DNA of 15,551 bases. Source: Hemicentrotus pulcherrimus (Eukaryota > Echinodermata > Echinoidea > Camarodonta > Strongylocentrotidae). The first letter of the stretch is position 1; every line of letters starts with the position of its first letter. Of this stretch, positions 6,832 to 14,015 are shown in pieces. The notes beneath the pieces were generated by a model that saw only the letters and a program-made list of their open reading frames with translations, had not been told where the DNA came from and did no database searches. Both the position numbers and the translations under genes were made by a program. Location: positions 220,092 through 235,642 of the forward strand of contig BEXV01000234.1 of NCBI GenBank assembly GCA_003118195.1, in the 5' to 3' direction.

Positions 6832-7908
6832 ATGGAAAACACTACAGAAATAGATTTCGAAAGCGGCATTGGGTTTGATAATGGTACAAATATTACAACC
6901 ATCGCAATTTTTATCATCATCGCTATTCTTATCGTCGTGAGCAACATTCTGGTTCTAGTTGTCCTTCATAAAGGACGTTATTTATTTGATGAGGTCATGG
7001 TACTTCTACTTGAAATTCTCACCTTCTCCGATCTCATCGGAGGCATGGTTGCATCACTTCTGACAGCTTCTATCCAACTCCTGGAGGTAACTCCTGCTTC
7101 ACGCACCATCTGCAGAATGACCCCAATGGTAACAACCTTCATGGTCATGCAGTCGCTTTACATCGTAGGCCTCGTGAATTTCTTTCGTTATATGTCGGTC
7201 ACGCGTCCGATGTTTTACCTGAGGAGCATGACAGTTTCTCGTGTTCGCGTATCGGCTGTGACCCTCAAGATTTACGTCTTGCTGAACACGTGTGTCCTAC
7301 TGCCAGTTCAGGGGTTTCCTTTCAAGGAGTCCTTAGATGACATGTGTGGTCCAGACCGGTTAGATGTCCTGCATCATAATAGGCCATCTGGAGACGTCTC
7401 TCATGGGAACATAACTGCTCTTGTCTTCGTAGGAAGTTCTTTCCTACTCCCTCTGTGCTTTCTGACATTTGTAAATGCACGTCTGCTATGGATCTCCTGT
7501 CGTATCAGCCGTCGCAAGAGAGACCAACATCATGCTGTGCAAAGTAAGATCAAGAGCAGTATCTCCAAAAGCAATGGTCTTTCTGGAAGTGGACAGCCGG
7601 AAGCAGATCACCGAAAGATTAGGAGACGGCATCACCGGAAGGGCCTAACGGGATTCCTGACAGTATTTCTGTTGACAGGGTCATTTTATGTGTCTTGCAT
7701 ACCTTTTGCCATCATGACCGCACTTTCTGTTGTGAAGCCGGATTTACAATTCGTATACGGTTACGGATGGATGGTGGCACTTATGCTCATGATTAGCAAT
7801 TCTTGGTGGAACGGACCTATTTACCTTTTAACATGCAGGACTTTCCGAAAGAAGGCGTTGGAGATACTGACTTGTAGGAATTCAAGGAGAAGTCAAGAAA
7901 ACGAGTAG
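6832..7908 (+). CDS. GPCR2: single-exon rhodopsin-like GPCR with shortened C-terminal tail
   Basis: The 358-residue protein is collinear with GPCR1 without indels and is its closest relative here. All seven TM segments are intact. It keeps N38, D67, C94, R119, C172, P207, P291, N327, Y331 and F338-R339, with F118 before R119, C289 in TM6, and NGPIY in TM7. Sequons remain at N3, N17, N20 and N193. It ends in SRRSQENE because codon 359 is TAG where GPCR1 has CAG (Gln) and GPCR3 has AAG (Lys). The remaining 19 tail codons are still open downstream. The start context is AAGATGG with an upstream in-frame TAA. It is a plausible membrane receptor that lacks the distal tail. Together with the missing TATA segment this could mark early decay or altered regulation. 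Confidence 0.93.
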   Translation: MENTTEIDFESGIGFDNGTNITTIAIFIIIAILIVVSNILVLVVLHKGRYLFDEVMVLLLEILTFSDLIGGMVASLLTASIQLLEVTPASRTICRMTPMVTTFMVMQSLYIVGLVNFFRYMSVTRPMFYLRSMTVSRVRVSAVTLKIYVLLNTCVLLPVQGFPFKESLDDMCGPDRLDVLHHNRPSGDVSHGNITALVFVGSSFLLPLCFLTFVNARLLWISCRISRRKRDQHHAVQSKIKSSISKSNGLSGSGQPEADHRKIRRRHHRKGLTGFLTVFLLTGSFYVSCIPFAIMTALSVVKPDLQFVYGYGWMVALMLMISNSWWNGPIYLLTCRTFRKKALEILTCRNSRRSQENE

Positions 7909-7968
7909 ACTCATGTATCTTATTTATTCAAGAGGCGGCCTCAAGCCTCTTTAATTGAAAGCAAGTAA
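7909..7968 (+). other. Untranslated remnant of the GPCR2 C-terminal tail
   Basis: Directly after the TAG, the same frame continues with codons for THVSYLF, then KRRPQASLIESK, ending at TAA (7966-7968), the stop position used by GPCR1 and GPCR3. There is no frameshift. The nonsense change is therefore recent or tolerated, and readthrough would add a tail nearly identical to the paralogs. Confidence 0.85.
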
Positions 7969-8164
7969 CAAGAGTGGCAATGTTGTTTCTTAATGATATT
8001 CAAGTGCAAAGTAGTAGTGTTTTAATTTGTGTTTGTTCGTGGGTCGCACACTGACTGCCATCCCATAGACTAGAAAGGATGACCAGATGTCCTCAATCAC
8101 TTTTATTTTATGTTAACTGTAAGAGGCTATCAAACAAAAGACGAACGCCCCCTTCCCTTGTTTG

Positions 8165-8340
8165 AATACTAGCAATAGTTTGAATTTGTAATTATGATGG
8201 AAAATATTAGCAAAATCGTCATTCTTACACAAAATTGCAGGACAATTTGGAGCCTAAAAATAATTTTTTGCTTTTGCTTATATTTTGGGGTCCTCGAGAA
8301 AGAATGGTTTGATTTGAAATTCTTCTTTCTCGTCTTAATT
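8165..8340. repeat. Diverged direct repeat in the GPCR2 3' flank, partner near 9470-9610
   Basis: Segments such as 'ttgtaatta', 'gaaaatattagcaaaatc', 'acaatttggag' and 'tttggggtcct' appear in the same order at about 9484-9592 ('gaaatattagcgaaatc', 'acaattcggag', 'ttttgggtcctt'). A reading frame at 8194-8421 overlaps this repeat, has no recognisable product and is not called. Confidence 0.5.
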
Positions 8341-8424
8341 TCAGTGAAAATGGGGTACCTTCAGATTAATGTACATGTTATTGTATCTTTGTATAAACAA
8401 TCTATAAAATGTGATATATGAAAC

Positions 8425-8430
8425 AATAAA
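8425..8430 (+). promoter_or_regulatory. Candidate polyadenylation signal of GPCR2
   Basis: AATAAA lies 517 bp after the GPCR2 stop, the first such hexamer downstream. A second, in a context shared with unit 1, lies at 8509-8514. Which one is used cannot be told from sequence. Confidence 0.4.
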
Positions 8431-8645
8431 CTGAACTAAAATACGTACGGCTGTTTGGTGTCTTTAAGGAAACGTAAACCCAAAATGTAGAATGGACCTA
8501 ATTTAGTCAATAAAAAGTTTGCCAGGTGCATGGTTAAGTTTTAGGCTAATTTAGCATCTCCTAATGGTCTGACAGTTTGGCCCAATTTCATCACCAAAAT
8601 GTGCGTTGCAAATGACTTCAAAGGATGGACACTATATAGATGTAG

Positions 8646-9256
8646 AGAGGAAGTCCAACCTGATATTAATTTGGTTTTAAAAGATGCAGAGAAATGAGAG
8701 GAGTATGTCAGTGAAAGTTTGGACAAAAGTTGATAACATACATTGTGTGCGGGTAAGCCTGAATCCTATGACCGGGTAATAATATATATATCTGTTAAGC
8801 GCTTTGGGAGGGCCTTCGGTCTTGAAAAGCGCTATCTAAGAACTAGCTATTATTATAATTATTATTATAAATTTTTGAGGTTGCGATCAATCAAACATAA
8901 ATTGGTAACTCTTTGACGTATCTTTCGAGCTCCTCTCGTAATTACCGTGTTTTAGAGAGCTTCCTAAATTTCCCTTCAGAAATTTGCAAACATTAATGAA
9001 CCCTAATAACAAATATCCTTTTATACGACCCCTGTATAAAACAAATCTATTCCATTATTATAGGTAAGAAAATTAAGATTGAAGAAGAGCTCGCAAGCTA
9101 CGTCACAGTGTTACCAATTTGTGATCCGCTTATGACATCTTCAATAATTCATAATTTTTCGATTTTCGATCGGAAATTGCTCAATCTTTCGCCAGTTTTT
9201 CCTCTCAATTTTCTGCTCTTTCTAGACCCGAATTAATATTAGGGTGCATTTCATCT
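8646..9256. mobile_element. Foldback element, family A, copy 4 (downstream of GPCR2)
   Basis: It is the counterpart of copy 2. The left end is degenerate (AGAGGAAGTCCAACCTGATA with no clean TTAA). The right end reads 'gtgcatttcatct' followed by TTAA (9257-9260). Inner inverted arms persist ('aaattggtaactctttgacg' at 8898-8917 against 'acgtcacagtgttaccaatt' at about 9100-9119). It is interrupted by a SINE-like insertion near 8735-8868. Confidence 0.78.
8735..8868 (+). mobile_element. SINE-like insertion inside foldback copy 4, with (ATT)n tail
   Basis: This segment is absent from copies 1, 2, 3 and 5 at the aligned position. It contains 'ttaagcgctttgggagg', then 'cttgaaaagcgctatctaag', and ends in ATT/ATTATA repeats. 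The two AAGCGCT blocks form a small inverted pair. It resembles the 6465-6607 insertion in tail style but not in body, and sits at a different point of the host element. No clear target duplication is seen. Confidence 0.65.
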
Positions 9257-9412
9257 TTAAGTGTATCATTCGCCCTTATCACAGATCATTATTCATCTCT
9301 ATTATCGAGGTTCGGGTTCGTGTCACCAACACTCCTAAGCTGCAGATCAAATTTCTACAAGAGAAGTGATGATTAAACGCGTATCGTGTTGTGTCGTGAT
9401 GTCAGAACTCTC
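9257..9412. repeat. Block shared with unit 1 (5264-5412)
   Basis: This is the same ordered set of segments described for 5264-5412. It contains the empty target 'ctctcattaag' of the family C element. Confidence 0.8.
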
Positions 9413-9859
9413 ATTAAGTTCAGAGTGGACAACCAATTAATTATTAAGGATACATCTGTATGATATTTATTGATGTACTTGAATGTTGTAATTAGTACTA
9501 GAAATATTAGCGAAATCTTAATCTGTTCATAACATTTCATTACAATTCGGAGTTTAATACTCATGTTGCTGTCTTTTTACTTTTGGGTCCTTCTTATTCC
9601 TTCTCTAAATGTAAAGGCATTATTAATCATTTAAATGAAGGTGTATTTTGAAAATTTGTCATGATGCTATATAAACAATATAATTCAGCTCTTGAGTTGC
9701 AATGATTAAACAAAATAGATATCGTTTACAAAAATTCATCATTCATCAAATCTATTTATTACCAAAATAATCAAAGTATATTGGCCAAGATATTTCATGA
9801 CAATTGAGTATACATTCGGGGATTGGGTCTTACAAATTAATAGCCAATGCTGGTCAATT
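9413..9859. other. AT-rich intergenic stretch
   Basis: No gene is seen. 9470-9610 is the partner of the repeat at 8165-8340, and 'gatgtacttgaat' also matches 5831-5843 in unit 1. The rest is AT-rich without recognisable features. Confidence 0.5.
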
Positions 9860-9863
9860 TTAA

Positions 9864-10060
9864 AGGCACACTGTCCTACTTGAAGCTACTTGCTCCCTTT
9901 ATATAGAAAACTTCCCCAATCGGTACCTGTTGGTCTCCCATGATCCTCTTTTTCTTATGTTAAATGAGAGCTGAGTTTATGAGATAGCCACCTGTCATAG
10001 TGACCTTGCTGGCTAGCTGGGCGGTCTAATACCTTCTAGCTGAAGTAGTAAAGCCTACCT
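9864..10060. mobile_element. Candidate short inverted-repeat element, family D
   Basis: The left end AGGCACACTGTCCTACTTGA follows TTAA (9860-9863). The right end, reverse-complemented, is AGGTAGGCTTTACTACTTCA and is followed by TTAA (10061-10064). The arms agree at roughly two thirds of positions and share a CTACTT(G)AAGCTA-like core. At 197 bp with imperfect arms this is weaker than families A-C. The shared TTAA/AGG terminal pattern is the main support. Confidence 0.5.
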
Positions 10061-10111
10061 TTAAGTTCAAAATTCCGAGACAACGAAATAGTGATTCAGT
10101 ATTATCGTTGA

Positions 10112-10297
10112 GGCTCGATAGCTCAACTGTAGAACAGTGGTCTCGTTACCAAGAGCTCCCTGGTTCGAAACCAAGTCGATTCACCAGTGGCCTTTGATAG
10201 GGCATTACCCAATTCCTCGGAGAGGAATTAAAGCCATCGATCCCTTGGTTGATTTCTTAAATGCTATATATATGCTCTCATTGCAGTCGGGTAAAAC
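10112..10297 (+). mobile_element. tRNA-derived SINE (tRNA-like head with polymerase III boxes)
   Basis: The head resembles a tRNA. It has an A-box-like TAGCTCAACTGT (10119-10130), a B box GGTTCGAAACC (10162-10172) about 31 bp further on, and partly pairing acceptor arms (GGCTCGA with TCGATTC) followed by ACCA. The D and anticodon stems are imperfect, so it is not a working tRNA gene. The body continues with 'gaattaaagccatcgatccc' and ends near 'gcagtcgggtaaaac', as in tRNA-derived SINEs that I recall from sea urchins. The family name is not assigned. Confidence 0.72.
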
Positions 10298-10327
10298 TTA
10301 ACCACGAAAACATTAAATTGTAACCTA

Positions 10328-10571
10328 GTAGCTTAACATTCACTATGAACATGACGGACAAAGAACGCGAAAAAAATATACAGTTCCTCAGGTAGAGAAA
10401 GGAACATCCCTTCACTGCTATTATGTAAAAAGGTGAATATGCATGTGACACCTGTTCTACACATTTTATACATAATAGCAATGAAGGGATGTTCCTTTGT
10501 CTACGTGAGGAACTGTATATTTTGTCCGCTTTCCTTGTCAGTCATGTTCATAGTGATTAGCATCGAGCTAC
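10328..10571. repeat. 244-bp imperfect palindrome (foldback/hairpin)
   Basis: The left arm (10328-10427) and right arm (10469-10571) are inverted copies differing at scattered bases and a few indels. Examples are 'cactatgaacatgac' against 'gtcatgttcatagtg', 'atatacagttcctca' against 'tgaggaactgtatat', and 'aaaggaacatcccttca' against 'tgaagggatgttccttt'. The spacer carries a further AGGTG/CACCT hairpin. Opposite-strand reading frames over the two arms give similar peptides only because the arms mirror each other. It could be a foldback transposon remnant or a long hairpin-RNA source. Confidence 0.85.
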
Positions 10572-10599
10572 AAGTAACTCTATATACATGTATGAAGAA

Positions 10600-11264
10600 G
10601 AAGAATATAAATATGTAGATTTTACATTGAAGTCATGTTACTAATTTTGTATATATCGGAATTATTATCATGACCTGGTTTTGGATTTGTTACAATGATT
10701 GTTATATCTGCGCTCGGATACGTGTACTATTCTAATGATGTTTTTGTTTTTGTTTTTGCGGGAGAACCTTCAATTAAATAAAACGTCTAACTTTTACGCG
10801 AGTATTTTATACAAAATTGTCTCTTTATTAAGTTTTGTCGCAGTAATAATGTTTTCATATTATCACGACTTTGTGTTGAATTAATAAAGAAAAGAAATAA
10901 AAAATATCATAAATTAACTAGTCCGTCGGCAATATAGGCCTAAACCACAATGACTTGAAGAAGTAAATTTGATCTTGTATTGTGAATTCATGATATCAAA
11001 GAAAAACAACCAAACGGTACATAAACGAATAATTCACACTTAATTGTGAACGAGTTTCCAATTTATCTTCAACAGGCAAGGATGTACAACTAGCTAATTG
11101 CCTGTCTGACACTCCGCAAACTTGTTTTTCCTCTAATTCTCTACTTGTATTGAGAGCGTGATATAAAGGGACGAGGGGGGCTCTGTAATTACGTCAACAT
11201 TAGCTGTTAATGCAGCAATATATTAAGTGTTTACCGTTTTCCTCCAATCATTTACATCTAAGTG
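10600..11264. other. AT-rich intergenic stretch, nothing recognised
   Basis: A reading frame at 10699-10884 is hydrophobic and low in complexity, has no homolog I recognise, and ends in an AATAAA-rich run, so it is not called. No inverted repeats or RNA genes stand out. The last 40 bp begin the upstream block of unit 3. Confidence 0.45.
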
Positions 11265-11367
11265 CATTTTTTTTTGGGGGGGGGGTGCTTATTAGGATAT
11301 AGATATATCTTGCACTTGATCTAATTCAATGATTGGTCAAATTGAAAGCTTTTGATTTTGTACTTAA

Positions 11368-11846
11368 AGGAGAAGTCCATCCTGATATTCAGTTGATTTC
11401 GATAGAAGCAGCAATATGACAGAAAAACAGGTCAGTAAGAGTTTCAGCAAAAAATTAAATTAAATTAGTGTTGTATCTTGCGAGCTACCCTCCAATTCGC
11501 CCTTTTCGAGAGAAATAAATTCAAAATGTTTACTTTGCTTAAGAAAAATTGCAATCATTCATTTACCATAAATAATATTATTGTTATAATTGTGTTATCA
11601 CAACTCTATGAACCAAATGCATTCCGCTATTAATAACTACGAAAATGAAAATTTATTGAGAATTTTCTGTAAAGAGCAATTTCAAGATACGTCACAGTGT
11701 TGCCAATTTGTCTTTCACTAATGACAACTTCAAAAATTCATAGATTTCCTATTTTTGATCGGAAATTACTCGAATTTTCACTCATTTGTTTCGTTTAGTT
11801 TTCTGCGTTTATTAAAACAAAATCAATACCAAAGTGGACTGCCCCT
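11368..11846. mobile_element. Foldback element, family A, copy 5
   Basis: The left end AGGAGAAGTCCATCCTGATA has TTAA at 11364-11367. The right end GTGGACTGCCCCT has TTAA at 11847-11850. The left inner arm has lost the 'aattggcaactctgtgacg' segment kept in copies 1-3. The right inner arm keeps 'gatacgtcacagtgttgccaa'. It ends 179 bp before the GPCR3 ATG. Confidence 0.85.
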
Positions 11847-11874
11847 TTAAGTCGGACGACTGTGGTTTGGCTTT

Positions 11875-11882
11875 TATAAAAG
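11875..11882 (+). promoter_or_regulatory. TATA box of GPCR3
   Basis: A perfect TATAAAAG lies 143 bp upstream of the ATG and only 28 bp after the foldback element. The conserved 'agcactcaactgaaatacacga' follows at the spacing expected for a start site around 11900-11910, giving a leader of about 120 nt. It is the best core promoter of the three genes. Confidence 0.65.
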
Positions 11883-12025
11883 CAGCTTAGCACTCAACTG
11901 AAATACACGATATACAAGTGTAACCAGTTGTCATTTTAACTTTGGAAGCCCCCCAAATATGACAAGTGCTTTATCGCCGTAATTGTAAGTAAATCGCGGC
12001 GCTTGTCAGTACGAAATCTGAAAAG

Positions 12026-13159
12026 ATGGAAAACATGACGGGAACAGATTTCCAAAGCAACCTTGTGTCTGACAATGATGACAATATTATAGCCGTCACA
12101 ATTTTTATCATCATCGCTTTTCTAATCTTCGTGAGCAACATTCTGGTTCTAGTTGTCCTTCATAAAGGAAGTTATTTATTTGATGAGGTCATGGTACTTC
12201 TCCTTCAGATTCTCGCCTACTCCGATCTCTTAGGAGGCATAATTGCATCACTTCTGACGGCTTCTGTCCAACTCCTGGAGGTAACTCCTGCTTCTCGTAC
12301 CATATGCAGGGTGACCCCTATGGTAACAAACTTCATGGTTCTGCAGTCACTTTACATCGTTGGTCTCGTGAATTTCTTTCGATACCTGTCGATCATGCAT
12401 CCGTTGTTTTATCTGAGGAGCATAACAGTTTCTCGTGTTCGCGTATCGGCTGTGACCCTCAAGATTTACGTCTTGCTGAACGCATGTATCCTCCTACCAG
12501 TGCAGGGGTTTCCTTTCAAGGACTTATTCGATGAAATGTGCGGTCCAGATCGGTTAGATGTTCTACATCATAGGCCATCCGAAGACATGTTAAATGTGAA
12601 AATGACTGTTCTTGTGTTCACAGGAGTTTCCTTCCTAATCCCTCTGTCCCTTCTGACATTTGTAAATGCACGTCTGCTATGGATCGCCTGTCGTATCAGC
12701 CGTCGCAAGAAAGACCAACATCATGCTGTGCAAAGTAACCTAAAGAGTAATATCTCTAATAGCAATGGTTTTTTAGGAAGTGGACATCGGGAAGCAGATC
12801 AACGACATGTTGTAAGACGGCATCACCGGAAGGGCTTAACAGGATTCCTGACGGTGTTTCTGTTGACAGGGTCATTTTATTTGTCTTGTATACCTTTTTT
12901 CATCCTGTCTACACTTTCTGTTCTGAAGCCAGATTTACAATTCGTGTACGGTTACGGATGGATGGTGTCACTTATGCTCATGATCAGCAATTCTTGGTGG
13001 AACGGACCTATTTACCTGCTAACATGCAGGACTTTCCGAAAGAAGGCCTTGGAGATCCTGACTTGTAGGAATTCAAGGAGAAGTCAAGAAAACGAGAAGA
13101 TTTATGTATCTTATTTATTTAATCAGCGGCCACAAGCCTCTTCAATTGAAAGCAAGTAA
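12026..13159 (+). CDS. GPCR3: single-exon rhodopsin-like (class A) GPCR
   Basis: The 377-residue protein is collinear with GPCR1 except for one residue lost in loop 2 (HHRPS against HHNRPS). All seven TM segments and helix 8 are present, with N38, D67, C94, R119 and the loop 2 cysteine. F118 replaces the DRY acid, the TM6 motif is SCIPF instead of CWxP, and TM7 reads NSWWNGPIY. It is the most diverged copy. Differences gather in the N-terminus (2-25), loop 2 (about 165-200) and loop 3, while TM7-helix 8 is almost invariant. Only the N3 sequon remains of four in GPCR1. The full tail ends QASSIESK. Start context is AAAAGATGG with an upstream in-frame TAA. It is a plausible functional plasma-membrane receptor; ligand unknown. 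Confidence 0.95.
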   Translation: MENMTGTDFQSNLVSDNDDNIIAVTIFIIIAFLIFVSNILVLVVLHKGSYLFDEVMVLLLQILAYSDLLGGIIASLLTASVQLLEVTPASRTICRVTPMVTNFMVLQSLYIVGLVNFFRYLSIMHPLFYLRSITVSRVRVSAVTLKIYVLLNACILLPVQGFPFKDLFDEMCGPDRLDVLHHRPSEDMLNVKMTVLVFTGVSFLIPLSLLTFVNARLLWIACRISRRKKDQHHAVQSNLKSNISNSNGFLGSGHREADQRHVVRRHHRKGLTGFLTVFLLTGSFYLSCIPFFILSTLSVLKPDLQFVYGYGWMVSLMLMISNSWWNGPIYLLTCRTFRKKALEILTCRNSRRSQENEKIYVSYLFNQRPQASSIESK

Positions 13160-13503
13160 CACGAGTGACACGTTGTGTCATAATAATATTAATAATATTA
13201 ACATTAATAATAATGTTTTACATTTATTCCTATTTCTTGATTCCAGCAAATGAATTCTCGATATCAAGAATTACCATTGCTTTACAACAGAAGTTCATTT
13301 CTTGATATTAAGGTGAGACTGAGGCATTAGAGGCTATCCGACATTTAATGGAGCCCCTTTCTTTCGTTTGAATACTCAGAAATTAAAAATAATACATTCG
13401 GCAATCGACCTACAGCAACACCACCGCCCCAAGTACATGACAGCTCATTCCTCGTTAAAATCGTCAATAATTCAATTTGATATATGAGTTAAAAGAGGAG
13501 TTT
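13160..13503. other. GPCR3 3' flank
   Basis: No gene is seen. The first 40 bp match the GPCR1 3' flank, then come ATT/AAT-rich repeats (13183-13216). 'gatatcaagaa' near 13260 and 'ttcttgatatt' near 13298 can form a stem. No AATAAA is found in this stretch, so the 3' end of the GPCR3 transcript is not visible. Similarity to unit 2 ends near 13400. Confidence 0.5.
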
Positions 13504-14015
13504 TTCCTGATTTGTTTAATGGTGTGGAGGAGTATAATATTGTTAATGCCAAACCTATAGCTTGGATTCAGAAACTTAGACAAAGTTTTGATAGGAAGAA
13601 ATGTGTATCCAATGCTTTTACACTTATTGAAAAAGACTCCGAGTTACCGCTACAAAACATGACATCCACGAAAGTTTACCGTATTCTAATCAAAAGGATT
13701 TTTAAACCTCTCAAAAGTAATTTATGAGAGAAATGGATATTACTGATAGTGATTGAAAAAAAATATCAATTTTACCTTTTACATCAACTATTGAAGTTAA
13801 AACAATATTTTTTTTTCAGTTAAAAATTAACAGAAACTGTTTTCTAACTAATGATTGATTACATAACATGAAATTGATTGATTCAGAACTATTAACTGTT
13901 TGTGGGAAAAGCTCCCACAACTTTTTGGAGCAACTTTTTGGAGTGTGAATGTATAAGGCCGCCATGGTCAGCGTTTCAAACCTGGTGTACAAATATTACT
14001 AGTACTTATTACTTT
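13504..14015 (+). mobile_element. Decayed L1/Tx1-like LINE, region downstream of reverse transcriptase
   Basis: The open stretch 13512-13727 encodes a peptide ending STKVYRILIKRIFKPLKSN. It is followed after a stop by EK, then frames giving WKK-like ISILPFTSTIE, NMKLIDSELLTVCGK and FLECECIRPPWSAFQTW. This order (S.K.IY..L...F.PP, W.KI, ...DS.LC..C, LFWEC, W..F..W) is what I recognise from the C-terminal segment of L1/Tx1-type elements. Several stops, small frameshifts and a perfect 13-bp tandem duplication (13918-13930 and 13931-13943) disable it. The open stretch has no ATG at its start. Remnants may continue to about 14240. Confidence 0.75.

Larger units (their letters stand above)
5990..11264 (+). 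repeat. Tandem duplication unit 2 (contains GPCR2)
   Basis: It has the same part order as unit 1. Spacing from the GPCR2 start to the GPCR3 start is 5194 bp. The extra length comes mostly from 9860-11250, which holds a short inverted-repeat element, a tRNA-derived SINE and a palindrome with no counterpart in unit 1. Boundaries are approximate. Confidence 0.7.
11265..13400 (+). repeat. Tandem duplication unit 3 (contains GPCR3)
   Basis: It begins with a T-then-G homopolymer run (about 11264-11287) and the 'tgcacttgatct' block, then foldback copy 5, promoter, GPCR3 and a 3' flank. The flank matches GPCR1 just after the stop ('agtgacac..tgtgtc') and GPCR2 farther on ('agaggctat', 'gtttgaatact'). 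No second foldback element follows; similarity ends near 13400. Confidence 0.7.

Noticed and set aside
8194..8421. 75-residue ATG-started frame in the GPCR2 3' flank
   Set aside because: It lies in a diverged direct repeat whose other copy is not open, and it has a hydrophobic low-complexity composition with no family match.
10112..10187. Functional tRNA gene
   Set aside because: A and B boxes are present, but the D and anticodon stems do not pair properly and the sequence continues into a SINE-type body.
10278..10618. Two opposite-strand peptides of similar sequence
   Set aside because: The similarity results solely from the palindrome arms; neither has a gene context.
10699..10884. 61-residue hydrophobic reading frame
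   Set aside because: It is low-complexity AT-rich sequence without promoter, homolog or conservation in other units.
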